This document shows positions 43,563 to 51,248 of a stretch of 64,000 bases of DNA, one piece after another. This DNA is from Terriglobia bacterium (GTDB lineage: Bacteria > Acidobacteriota > Terriglobia > Bryobacterales > Bryobacteraceae), in assembly GCA_020073265.1 (NCBI GenBank), contig JAIQFN010000006.1, forward strand, positions 1 through 64,000, read 5' to 3'. The position numbers and the translations under genes were made by a program. The first letter of the stretch is position 1. The number at the start of each line of letters is the position of its first letter. The notes beneath the pieces were generated by a model that searched no databases, was not told where the DNA came from, and was given only the letters and a program-made list of their open reading frames with translations.

Positions 43563-43730
43563 TCACTTGGTTGAACGGGTTCTCTTGGGCATCTTCAGAG
43601 TGGGCTTGAGACGCACCAGCTTGGCGCGTTTTGCGGAGGACCAATCGAGGTACTTGGTTGAATCGGCGGTGGCCCAGAATTGCTGCTCCTGGCCCTCGGA
43701 TTTGAATTCAGGAATCTTTCTCTTCTTCAT
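43563..43730 (-). CDS. Short CopG/BrnA-like antitoxin
   Basis: 55 residues: MKKRKIPEFKSEGQEQQFWA, then 'TADSTKYLDWSSAKRAKLVR' and 'LKPTLKMPKRTRSTK'. The 'IPEFKSExxExxFWxTxDSTxYLDW' opening is typical of CopG_antitoxin family proteins found with BrnT/RelE-like toxins. Normal members continue into a ribbon-helix-helix ('...ISLRLPESLLE...') that is absent here, so this one is truncated after the N-terminal toxin-binding part. It lies 61 bp upstream of the TIGR02574-type gene on the same strand. No toxin gene is present. Confidence 0.65.
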   Translation of the reverse strand: MKKRKIPEFKSEGQEQQFWATADSTKYLDWSSAKRAKLVRLKPTLKMPKRTRSTK

Positions 43731-43752
43731 GTCACGGTTCATTTTCTCTTGC

Positions 43753-43797
43753 GTTCACACGAGTGTGAACGCGGCACGCAGGAGTGCGTGCGCCACG
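43753..43797. repeat. Double-hairpin repeat, family B copy 1
   Basis: GTTCACAC-GA-GTGTGAAC (43753-43770) followed by GCGGCACGCAGGAGTGCGTG CGCCACG, whose core folds as GCACGCA/TGCGTGC. Same layout as 45345-45389. It lies in the gap just downstream of the VOC gene stop. Confidence 0.8.
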
Positions 43798-43804
43798 GGT
43801 TGAC

Positions 43805-44263
43805 TCAATAGATGATGAATTCGAGGAGGTTGCCGTCGGGGTCGCGGACGTAGACGCTGGAGCCGGACTTTTTGCGGCCGCCCTGGCGTGGGACTGGGCC
43901 TTCGATCACTTTCGCGCCGGCGCGATCCAGCAGGGCCTTCAGTGCCACCGGGGTGCCGTCCCAGACGAAGCACAGGTCGCCGCAGGGGGGCTTCGCGGCG
44001 GGGGCGCGCAGGGTGAAGCTGGCGTCCTGCCACAGGACCGGACGGTGAAAGTTGATCATCTGATCGCCTACGTAGACCGAGCAGGCGGCGCGGCTCTCGC
44101 GCACCTCGAATCCGAGAGCGCGATAGAAGGCCAGCATCGCGCCGGTGTTCTGCATCGGAAGGGCGACGTGATCGAAGCCTCGGACGCTTCCGGACGGTTG
44201 CGCCGCCGCGGTGGCGGCCACTGCGCCGCTGATGAACTTACGCCGGGAAGAGTTCCGCCGCAT
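43805..44263 (-). CDS. Tat-exported VOC (glyoxalase-like) protein
   Basis: 152 residues from ATG 44263; 44278 is an alternative start five codons upstream. The N-terminus 'RRNSSRRKFISGAVAATAAA' is a twin-arginine signal. The VOC fold follows: 'GFDHVALPMQNTGAMLAFYRALGF' with the first metal His, and 'SSVYVRDPDGNLLEFIIY' with the C-terminal Glu ligand. Of the usual four metal positions the middle ones are less clear. Probably a periplasmic dioxygenase/lyase-like enzyme of unknown substrate. It is divergent from the cyclase gene, and the shared 34-bp gap holds back-to-back promoters. Confidence 0.8.
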   Translation of the reverse strand: MRRNSSRRKFISGAVAATAAAQPSGSVRGFDHVALPMQNTGAMLAFYRALGFEVRESRAACSVYVGDQMINFHRPVLWQDASFTLRAPAAKPPCGDLCFVWDGTPVALKALLDRAGAKVIEGPVPRQGGRKKSGSSVYVRDPDGNLLEFIIY

Positions 44264-44278
44264 GGTGTACCGTTCCAT

Positions 44279-44312
44279 GATACGCGTATAATAACCGGCG
44301 GAGGTCATTGTC
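44279..44312. promoter_or_regulatory. Shared promoter region, VOC gene / cyclase gene
   Basis: TATAAT at 44287-44292 on the plus strand is followed by CGGAGG and the cyclase ATG at 44313. The same AT-rich block read backwards (TTATTATA) can serve as the -10 element of the divergent VOC gene. Confidence 0.45.
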
Positions 44313-45341
44313 ATGAAGGGCTTCTTTCTTGGCTTGGTTCTGGGATCGTTCCTGGCGATGTTGGCTGCCGCGCAACCGAAGGCGGCAACGTCGGCGCAAC
44401 ACCCGGTGATTACCATCGAACAGGTGAACAAGTGGGAGACGGAGCTTTCCAACTGGGGCCGCTGGGGCAAGGACGACGAGCGCGGATCGCTGAACCTGAT
44501 TACGCCGCAGAAGCAGGTGCAGGCGGCAAAACTGGTGAAGGACGGCGTGACGGTGACGCTGGCGCACTTCGCGAGCCTGGAGAAGGCGGAAGACAATTTC
44601 AATTTCGGTCCGACCAAGCACGAGATGTTCGGCGTGGATCCGAAGACGCACATACCGCGCTTCGCGCTGGACATGATCAGTTTCGGGATTCACGACGGCA
44701 CCAACTCGCACATGGACGCGTTGTGCCACTACCGGCTGCAGCGCGACGGCCAGTGGGTGGTGTTCAACGGGCATCCGCAGGAGCTGGATGAGAAGGGCTG
44801 CAAGGCGGACGGCATCGATCGCATGGGTCCCGGTATTTTCACGCGCGGCATTCTGGTGGACATTCCCCTGATGCGCGGAGTCGACTATCTGGAGCCGGGG
44901 ACGCCGATTTATCCCGAGGATCTGGAGGCGTGGGAGAAATACGCGCACGTGAAGATCTCGAGCGGCGACGCGGTGTTCGTGCGGACGGGGCGGTGGGCGC
45001 GGCGCGAGAAGGTGGGGCCGTGGAATGTGGGGAGGCAGGCGGCGGGGCTGGATGCTTCCACCATGCCGTGGTTCAAGCAGCGCGACATTTCGGTGCTGGG
45101 CGGCGATGGAGTGAACGATGTGCAGCCTTCGGGCGTGCAGGGGCAGGGCGAGGCGGCCGGGCGGCCGGTGCATACGCTGACCATCGCGGTGCTGGGCGTG
45201 CCGCTGGTGGATAACGCGTATCTCGAGGATGTCGCGAAGGAATGCGCGAAGCGGAAGCGCTGGGAGTTTTTGACGACGGCGCAGTTCATGCGGATTCCGG
45301 GCGGGACGGCGACGCCGTTTAATGGGCTGGCGACGTTCTGA
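44313..45341 (+). CDS. Secreted cyclase-family metal hydrolase (kynurenine formamidase-like)
   Basis: 342 residues with signal peptide MKGFFLGLVLGSFLAMLAAAQ. PF04199 signature: 'GIHDGTNSHMDALCHY' (H-x-G-T-x2-H-x-D-x2-C/H metal site) at ~residue 125, 'GILVDIPLMRGVDYLEPGTPI' and 'GDAVFVRTGRW'. Cytoplasmic family members hydrolyse N-formylkynurenine or open cyclic amides; this exported version has unknown substrate. CGGAGG gives a good ribosome binding site. The gene ends 9 nt before thiD, so they may be co-transcribed. Confidence 0.85.
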   Translation: MKGFFLGLVLGSFLAMLAAAQPKAATSAQHPVITIEQVNKWETELSNWGRWGKDDERGSLNLITPQKQVQAAKLVKDGVTVTLAHFASLEKAEDNFNFGPTKHEMFGVDPKTHIPRFALDMISFGIHDGTNSHMDALCHYRLQRDGQWVVFNGHPQELDEKGCKADGIDRMGPGIFTRGILVDIPLMRGVDYLEPGTPIYPEDLEAWEKYAHVKISSGDAVFVRTGRWARREKVGPWNVGRQAAGLDASTMPWFKQRDISVLGGDGVNDVQPSGVQGQGEAAGRPVHTLTIAVLGVPLVDNAYLEDVAKECAKRKRWEFLTTAQFMRIPGGTATPFNGLATF

Positions 45342-45344
45342 GGC

Positions 45345-45389
45345 GTCCCCATGAGTGGGGACGCGGCACGCACGAGTGCGTGCGCCACG
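45345..45389. repeat. Double-hairpin repeat, family B copy 2
   Basis: GTCCCCA-TGAG-TGGGGAC followed by GCGGCACGCACGAGTGCGTG CGCCACG (hairpin GCACGCA-CGAG-TGCGTGC). It supplies the thiD start codon and first ~14 codons (MSGDAARTSACATK). Confidence 0.85.
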
Positions 45390-46193
45390 AAGACGGTCGC
45401 GCTAAGCATCGCCGGGTCGGATCCTTCGGGCGGGGCCGGGATACAGGCCGACCTGAAGACATTTCATCAGTTCGGGGTTTATGGCGAGGCGGTGGTCACG
45501 CTGCTCACCGTGCAGAATACGGTCGCGTTCGAGCGCGTGGAGTGCGTTCCGGCTGAGCTGGTGGTGGAGCAGATTCGCGCGGTGATCGGCGACATTCCGC
45601 CAGGGGCGGCCAAGACGGGGGCGCTGGGGAATCGCGAGATCGTCGAGGCAGTGGCCGATGTGGCGGCCGGCTTTCGGTTTCCGCTGGTGGTGGATCCGGT
45701 CATGCTGAGCAAGCACGGCGGGGCGCTGATTGCTCGGGATGCTATCGCGGCGCTGAAGGACAAGTTGCTGCCGCGCGCTTTCCTGGTTACGCCGAATCTG
45801 GAGGAAGCGGAATTGTTGACCGGGATCGAGGTGCGCGATATCGCAGGGATGCGGGCGGCGGCCGAAAGATTGCGAGGGCTAGGGCCGCGGGCGGTATTGG
45901 TGAAGGGCGGCCATCTGGCGGGAAGCGCGACGGACATCCTGCTACACGACGGCGGCTGGGAGGAATTTGCGGCCGAGCGCATCGAGACGCGGCACACGCA
46001 CGGGACCGGGTGCGCGTTTTCAGCCGCGATCACGGCGCTGCTGGCGAGCGGCGAGGAGCTGGTGGCGGCGGTACGCACCGCCAAGCGGTACATCGGCGAA
46101 GCGATCCGCACTAGTCCTGGTCTGGGGGCGGGGGCGGGGCCGGTGAATCACCATGCGGCTTGGCGGATTGACCAGGCTGCTCGGGAAGAATGA
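45351..46193 (+). CDS. thiD: ThiD, hydroxymethylpyrimidine (phosphate) kinase
   Basis: 280 residues. 'VALSIAGSDPSGGAGIQADLKTF' is the ThiD N-terminal signature; substrate and catalytic parts include 'VVDPVMLSKHGGALI', 'PNLEEAELLTG', 'AVLVKGGHL' and 'RHTHGTGCAFSAAITALLA', with the GTGC anion hole. It phosphorylates HMP to HMP-PP in thiamine synthesis. The start codon and residues 1-14 are encoded by a double-hairpin repeat; native ThiD begins near residue 15 and no other start codon is present. GAGG lies 7 nt upstream of this ATG, so it is usable. The 3' end overlaps the convergent FtsB-like gene by 83 bp. Confidence 0.9.
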   Translation: MSGDAARTSACATKTVALSIAGSDPSGGAGIQADLKTFHQFGVYGEAVVTLLTVQNTVAFERVECVPAELVVEQIRAVIGDIPPGAAKTGALGNREIVEAVADVAAGFRFPLVVDPVMLSKHGGALIARDAIAALKDKLLPRAFLVTPNLEEAELLTGIEVRDIAGMRAAAERLRGLGPRAVLVKGGHLAGSATDILLHDGGWEEFAAERIETRHTHGTGCAFSAAITALLASGEELVAAVRTAKRYIGEAIRTSPGLGAGAGPVNHHAAWRIDQAAREE

Positions 46194-46467
46194 AGGAAGT
46201 CTCGCCGGGGCGCAGCAGCTTCAGCTTCTTGCGAATCTCCAGTTCCTGTTCCGACGGGTTTTCTTCGAGCTTCTTAATGCGATCGCGGCGGTAATCGTTC
46301 TCGCGCTGGAGCGCGGCGTTGTCTTCTTCGAGCTTGCGGATCTCATCGCGCTTTTCGCGCAGAGCGGGCAGACCTTGGGGGCTGCGCAGCGTGCGGTAGC
46401 CATAGGCTGCGACCAGCGCGAAGACGATCAGAAAGATGATGCGAGCGGCGGCCTTCTTGATTCGCAA
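46111..46467 (-). CDS. FtsB/DivIC-like septum formation protein
   Basis: 118 residues. A short cytoplasmic N-terminus, one TM helix (~10-27, 'IIFLIVFALVAAYGY') and a coiled coil (~35-75, 'LREKRDEIRKLEEDNAALQRENDYRRDRI') ending in 'RKKLKLLRPGETSFIL', the conserved FtsB/DivIC tail. The last 20 residues are proline-rich. TTG at 46467 is the start, eight nt after AAGGA. It acts in the divisome as a bitopic scaffold protein. The 3' end overlaps thiD on the opposite strand. Confidence 0.82.
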   Translation of the reverse strand: MRIKKAAARIIFLIVFALVAAYGYRTLRSPQGLPALREKRDEIRKLEEDNAALQRENDYRRDRIKKLEENPSEQELEIRKKLKLLRPGETSFILPEQPGQSAKPHGDSPAPPPPPDQD

Positions 46468-46537
46468 AGAAAAGAGTCCTTACATTTGTTTATAATCCTG
46501 TTTTGCCTAAAGGTCCAGAGGTAAATTGAAGAGGGCC

Positions 46538-46622
46538 GTGGACAGACGGATCTGTCCACGCGCGAAGACCTCGCATCGCTCCAAGGAGAATGTTGCCGCT
46601 AGGGACAGATTCGTCTGTCCCT
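46538..46622. repeat. Paired hairpins, family C
   Basis: GTGGACAGA-CGGA-TCTGTCCAC (46538-46559) and AGGGACAGA-TTCG-TCTGTCCCT (46601-46622): two related perfect hairpins 41 bp apart in the gap between the ftsB-like gene and cutA. They could also act as a transcription barrier upstream of cutA. Confidence 0.75.
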
Positions 46623-46641
46623 GCGAGCGAAAAAAATTGCG

Positions 46642-46974
46642 ATGACTGACAAAATTGTGGTGCTGAGCACGTGCGGGTCGCTGGATGTGGCCGAGCGGAT
46701 TGCGCGCGGGCTGGTGGAGAAGCGGCTGGCGGCGTGCGTCAACTTGATTCCGGCGATGCGGAGCATCTATCGCTGGAAGGATGCCGTGGAAGACGAGCAG
46801 GAAGTGCTGCTGGTGATCAAGTCGAGCCGGGAGCTCTTCGGGGAGCTGCGCGCCGAGATCGAGAAACTGCACTCTTACGAATTGCCGGAGGTGGTGGCGC
46901 TGCCCATCGTGGAAGGCTCGGAAGCCTACTTGCTGTGGCTGGATCGCGAGCTGGCTGAACGGCCCGATCAGTAA
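46642..46974 (+). CDS. cutA: CutA-family protein
   Basis: 110 residues, full length. Family blocks 'VVLSTCGSLDVAERIARGLVEKRLAACVN', then 'IYRWKDAVEDEQEVLLVIKS' and 'LHSYELPEVVALPI' are intact, including the conserved Cys of 'AACVN' and the Trp of 'YRWKG/D'. CutA forms very stable trimers linked to divalent cation tolerance, with a PII-like fold. It converges on the TolC gene with two nt between stops. Confidence 0.92.
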   Translation: MTDKIVVLSTCGSLDVAERIARGLVEKRLAACVNLIPAMRSIYRWKDAVEDEQEVLLVIKSSRELFGELRAEIEKLHSYELPEVVALPIVEGSEAYLLWLDRELAERPDQ

Positions 46975-46976
46975 GT

Positions 46977-48629
46977 CTATTTCACCTTGGGCGTCTCGAG
47001 CACCATGCCCAGTCCGTCCAGCAACGACCAGGTGGCCTGCTGATAACTCAGGAAGGCTTGCTGGTATGCCACGTAGGCGTTCAGCAAAGCGCTCTGCGCG
47101 CTGGCCAGGCGCGTCTGCGAATCGAGCATTTCGAAGGCCGTGATAGTGCCCAGGTCGTATTTCTGCTGCTCGGCCTCGACGTTTTTCTCGGCGAGATCGC
47201 GGGCGCGTACGGCGGCATCGATGGTGGCGTTGGCGAGCTCGATGGCGTTCAGCGACTGGCGCACGTCGAGGGTGATCTGCTGCTGGACCTGGCGCTCGGT
47301 ATAGCGGTCGCGCACCCGGTTGACGAGCGCATCGGCAAGCTGGGCCTGGGCGTTGCTGGAGCGCAGCGGGAAGGTGAACTGCAGGCCCGCGCCGTAGGAG
47401 GGATAGTTGAATCCGAAGACCTGGCCGATTGAATCGCCCAATCCGCCGGAAACGGCCGGAGTGGTGATGCCGAGCGGGCCGACCACGGCGACCTGATTGC
47501 CCGCCAGGCCGGAGGACTGTCCCTGCGCGGTGAGGTCCAGCCGCGGAAGCATGAGATTGCGGGCCACACGCGCGTTCAGATCGTCGATGGAGACGCGGCG
47601 GTGGGCGGCGTCCAGCTCGGGACGCACGCTGAGAGCCTTGGCCAGCGCTTCTTCGAACGGGAGAATGGAGGACTTGGACGGAAGCGTGGAAGGTTCGTCG
47701 TCGAGCACCAGCTCGGTGGCGCGCAGCTCCGCGGTGAGGTCGGCGCCAATCGCGCGGCGCAGGCCGTCCAGGGCGGCCTTGTAGGTGTACTGGGCCTGCA
47801 CCAGGTCGCGGTTGCGCTCGGCCAGTTGGGTCTCGGATTGATAGATGTCGAGCGCGGCGAGCGCGCCCAGGTCCAAGGCCTGCTTGTCGTGCTCGTAGGA
47901 CTTTTGCGCGAGGTCGAGCGTGGCTTGCAGCACCTTGATGGTGTCGCGCGAGCGGACTGCGTCCCAATATTGTCCGCCGGCCGACGCCACCAAAGCGGAG
48001 ATGCGCGCCTCGCTGGATCGTGACGTAATGATCAATTCCGTACGCGCGATCTCGAGCGGCGCGCGCACCTGAATACTGGTGCGGTTCTGCAGCAGGGGCT
48101 GGGAGAATTGGAAGCTGAGCAAGCCGGTGATATTCGGATTGAAGATGTTGAACGCGCTGTTGGTGGAATTGCGGATGCCGCTGTAGCCCACCGACATGTT
48201 CTCGCCGGTGGGAAGAAGCCGCTGGAAGGTGATGAAGGAGTTCTGCGTGAGGCTGCTCAGCGTGGATGCGCCGCCGATTTGCGAGAACTGCGGGGCGACC
48301 GAGCGTAGCGTGTTGAATCCCAGCGCGACCAGAGGATCGTAGGGCGCTTTCGCGGCGGTGATCTGGTCGGCCGCGTTGTAAACATCCAGGCGGGTCAGGT
48401 TGACGTCGGTGGAATTCTTGAGCACCAGCTCGAGATACTCCTTGATGGTGAGGTGCAGCTTTCCCTCGGAGATGCGTTCCCGGAGCCCCTGGACGTCGCG
48501 CACCGCGGTGATCTCGGGATGGAACTGGAATCGCTGATTGAACCACTGGCGCACGGGCAGATCGGCGGGTAGCAGCGAGGCGGGAGCAAGCAGCAGCAAG
48601 AGCAGCAGCCGGGCGGAAGATCTACTCAT
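46977..48629 (-). CDS. TolC-family outer-membrane efflux protein
   Basis: 550 residues with signal peptide MSRSSARLLLLLLLAPASLLPA. The outer-membrane efflux repeat occurs twice: helical stretches such as 'LDLAQKSYEHDKQALDLGALAALDIYQSETQLAERNRDLVQAQ' and 'ARDLAEKNVEAEQQKYDLGTITAFEMLDSQTRLASAQSALLNAYVAYQ'-like segments in the second half. It would form the trimeric exit duct for the adjacent adaptors. The start overlaps the permease stop by 8 nt; last gene of the five-gene efflux operon. Confidence 0.9.
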   Translation of the reverse strand: MSRSSARLLLLLLLAPASLLPADLPVRQWFNQRFQFHPEITAVRDVQGLRERISEGKLHLTIKEYLELVLKNSTDVNLTRLDVYNAADQITAAKAPYDPLVALGFNTLRSVAPQFSQIGGASTLSSLTQNSFITFQRLLPTGENMSVGYSGIRNSTNSAFNIFNPNITGLLSFQFSQPLLQNRTSIQVRAPLEIARTELIITSRSSEARISALVASAGGQYWDAVRSRDTIKVLQATLDLAQKSYEHDKQALDLGALAALDIYQSETQLAERNRDLVQAQYTYKAALDGLRRAIGADLTAELRATELVLDDEPSTLPSKSSILPFEEALAKALSVRPELDAAHRRVSIDDLNARVARNLMLPRLDLTAQGQSSGLAGNQVAVVGPLGITTPAVSGGLGDSIGQVFGFNYPSYGAGLQFTFPLRSSNAQAQLADALVNRVRDRYTERQVQQQITLDVRQSLNAIELANATIDAAVRARDLAEKNVEAEQQKYDLGTITAFEMLDSQTRLASAQSALLNAYVAYQQAFLSYQQATWSLLDGLGMVLETPKVK

Positions 48630-49875
48630 AGCGCAGCGCCTCGATGGGATCGATTCGCGACGCCTGGCGGGCCGGATAGATGCCGAAAATCACGCCCACC
48701 GCCACCGACACACCGAACGCGATGATGATGGACGAGGGCGTGACGATGGTCATCCACTGCGCCGCGCGCGCGATCATCCACGAAAGGAAATAGCCGAACA
48801 GGATGCCCACCAAACCTCCTCCGATCGAGATCACAATTGACTCCAACAGAAACTGCCGCACGATATCGATGCGCCGCGCGCCGGTGGCCCGCCGGACGCC
48901 GATTTCCCGGGTGCGTTCCATGACGGTGGCGAGCACGATGTTCATGATGCCGATGCCGCCCACCAGCAGCGAAATGGCCGCGATGGCGACCATGACGTAG
49001 GTGAAAATCGACTGGGCGCGCTGCTGCTCGGCGAGCAGCTCGGCCGGGATGGTGACCAGGAAGTCGCGCACGTGGTGGTGCGTGGAATCGAGAATCGCGG
49101 AAACGACTTTGGCCGCGCCCACGCTGTCTGCGCCGGCCTTCAAGCGGATGTCCACGCCGTCCAGCTCGTCCTTAAAGCTGCCGCCGTTGTCGAAGAAGCG
49201 GTACTGAAAAGTGTTGAGCGGAATGTAGACCACGAAGTTGGGATCCTGCGACTGGGCGGTTCCGGAGCCGGAGCTGATCTGCTGCTTCAGCACGCCCACC
49301 ACGCGCAGCCAGCTCTCGTTGATCTTGATGAACTTGCCGAGCGCGGGCCCATAGCCCAGCATGGCGATCTTGGCGGACTCGCCGAGCACGCACACCGACG
49401 AACTGGCGTTGTCGTCGGCGGCGTTGAAGGAGCTGCCGTCTTCGAGTTTCCAGTTGTGAATCGCGGCGTAGGAGGGCCGCACGCCGTACAGTTCGGGAAG
49501 ATCCTGCGGCGGCCTGGGGAAGGCGCGCGCCGGGTGCAGGCTGCGGCGCGCCGAGATGAGCTCGAGAGCGTCGACGTTGGCTTCCAGCACGCGCACATCG
49601 CGCTCGGTGAGGCCGGGCGAGGAGCGGCGGCGCTGCTGCAACTCCTGATCGCTCGAGGCGGGCCGCGACTCGATGAGCAGATTGCGCACTCCCAGTTGCT
49701 CGATGAAACGCAGCGACTCCTCCCGCGCCCCCGCTCCGATGGAGAGCATCCCGATCACCGCTCCGACGCCGAAGATGATGCCGAGGGCGGTCAGCACGGT
49801 GCGGGTCTTCTGGGCCCACAGATTTCTGGCGGCCAGGCCAACGTCGGCGGCGTAGCGCGATATGGTGTCTATCAT
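48622..49875 (-). CDS. ABC transporter permease, MacB/FtsX type without ATPase
   Basis: 417 residues. TM1 (~25-48) in 'KTRTVLTALGIIFGVGAVIGMLSIG' precedes a MacB_PCD periplasmic domain (~50-255) and three TM helices at ~290-315, ~340-365 and ~380-400. FtsX signatures are 'MERTREIGVRRATGARRIDI' and 'YPARQASRIDPIEALRYE' at the C-terminus. No nucleotide-binding domain is fused or adjacent, although MacB-like transporters need one. ATGA overlap with the upstream adaptor gene. Confidence 0.88.
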   Translation of the reverse strand: MIDTISRYAADVGLAARNLWAQKTRTVLTALGIIFGVGAVIGMLSIGAGAREESLRFIEQLGVRNLLIESRPASSDQELQQRRRSSPGLTERDVRVLEANVDALELISARRSLHPARAFPRPPQDLPELYGVRPSYAAIHNWKLEDGSSFNAADDNASSSVCVLGESAKIAMLGYGPALGKFIKINESWLRVVGVLKQQISSGSGTAQSQDPNFVVYIPLNTFQYRFFDNGGSFKDELDGVDIRLKAGADSVGAAKVVSAILDSTHHHVRDFLVTIPAELLAEQQRAQSIFTYVMVAIAAISLLVGGIGIMNIVLATVMERTREIGVRRATGARRIDIVRQFLLESIVISIGGGLVGILFGYFLSWMIARAAQWMTIVTPSSIIIAFGVSVAVGVIFGIYPARQASRIDPIEALRYE

Positions 49876-51248
49876 TTCGCCAGGGACTTCATGGCGCTGG
49901 ACGCCTCGGGCTTCTTGTTCGCCAGCTCGGTGGGATTGGCGAGGGCGACTTCCTGGCCTTCGCTGACGCCGGAGATGACGACGCGGGTCTCGTTGCGGCG
50001 AATCAGCTTGACGTCCATGGGGGTGAAGCCGGCCGGCGAGTGGACGTAGACGAAGGTCCGCCCGCCGCTTTCAAACAAGGCCTGCGCGGGCAGCGAGAGC
50101 ACGCCTCGCAACTGGTCGGTGGTGATGACCACCTTCGCGGTCATGCCGGGCCGGAGTTCCGCGATCGGATCGTCGAGACTGCTTTTGCATTCGAAATGGC
50201 GGTTCCAGGGCGGTCCGGTGGTCCCGGCCAACTCGCGCACCTGGCCGTGGAACTGGCGATCCGGCGCGGCGATGATGGTGATGGCGACTTTATCGCCGGG
50301 CGCGAGATGTCCGCGATCGAGTTCGCTGATGTCGGCGGAGATCTCCCAGTTCTTCAGGTCGGGTATCTCGGCGATCACCATGCCGGGACGCACCGCATCG
50401 CCGCTTTGATACAGCGGCAGCGTCATGCCGAAGAACAGCATGTTGCCGGTGGTGTTCTGCCGGACGGAGACGTAGCCGTCGCGATGCGCGCGCAGCGTCA
50501 TGGCTTCGATGTTGCGGCGGGCCGTGGTGGCCTGGGCTTCGGCCTTGGCGGCGGCGGCTTCCTGGATCTCGATGGTGGCGTCGTTGGTGGCCTTGCGATT
50601 GGCGATGTTCTGCTGGAGCTGCTTGAGACGGTCGCGCGCGTTGGTGAGGTCGAGGTCGTTCTCGTGAGCGGTAATGGCCGGCGACAGCGGATTCTTGCGG
50701 ACCTCCAACTCGGCGGTGCGGACGTCGGCCTGGGCTTTGAGCAAAGCGTAACGGTCCTCTTCCTCGTTGGCCTGTTTTTGCGCTTTGGTCTGGAGGATGC
50801 GCTGCTGCGCCTCGGCGAGGTCGGCTTCGGCTTCGCTGAGCCGGTATTCCTGCTCGGTGGTGTCGAGGCCCACCACCACGTCGCCCTCCTTGACCTTGTC
50901 GCCGGGCGTGCGGAGATCGATGATGTGCATTTCGGCTCCGCCGATCAGGGGCGCGGTGAGAACCTCGGAGTTGCCTCCGCGCAGTTCACCACGCGCGGTG
51001 ATGGAGAGACTGACGTCGCCACGCAGAACCTTGGCGGTAGGGATGGGAGCTTCGTTGGTTGTCGACACGATCTTGCGGTATCCGCGGACCGCGTACCACG
51101 CGGCTCCGGCGACGGCGGCGGACAGGACCAACCCGATAGCGAGACGCCGCAGCCAGCGCGAACCACGCCGGCGCACCGGTTTCTGAGCGGGCGGCTGTTC
51201 GCCGCGAGACTCCGGCGGAACCAGGGGAGGCGCGAGCGTTTGGCTCAT
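49872..51248 (-). CDS. HlyD/MacA-family periplasmic adaptor 3
   Basis: 458 residues. A cytoplasmic Arg-rich N-terminus and TM helix (~35-55), lipoyl/barrel-sandwich half 'GDKVKEGDVVVGLDTTEQEYRL', a long coiled hairpin (~130-235; 'AEADLAEAQQRILQTKAQKQANEEEDRY'-type), the second lipoyl half 'MTLRAHRDGYVSVRQ' and beta-barrel domains. Adaptor between the inner-membrane permease and TolC. Its start overlaps the stop of the preceding adaptor by 4 nt. Confidence 0.85.
   Translation of the reverse strand: MSQTLAPPLVPPESRGEQPPAQKPVRRRGSRWLRRLAIGLVLSAAVAGAAWYAVRGYRKIVSTTNEAPIPTAKVLRGDVSLSITARGELRGGNSEVLTAPLIGGAEMHIIDLRTPGDKVKEGDVVVGLDTTEQEYRLSEAEADLAEAQQRILQTKAQKQANEEEDRYALLKAQADVRTAELEVRKNPLSPAITAHENDLDLTNARDRLKQLQQNIANRKATNDATIEIQEAAAAKAEAQATTARRNIEAMTLRAHRDGYVSVRQNTTGNMLFFGMTLPLYQSGDAVRPGMVIAEIPDLKNWEISADISELDRGHLAPGDKVAITIIAAPDRQFHGQVRELAGTTGPPWNRHFECKSSLDDPIAELRPGMTAKVVITTDQLRGVLSLPAQALFESGGRTFVYVHSPAGFTPMDVKLIRRNETRVVISGVSEGQEVALANPTELANKKPEASSAMKSLAK

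Noticed and set aside
44278-44674. Long N-terminal extension of the VOC protein
   Set aside because: It is antisense to the cyclase gene and precedes an obvious Tat signal peptide with its own ATG.
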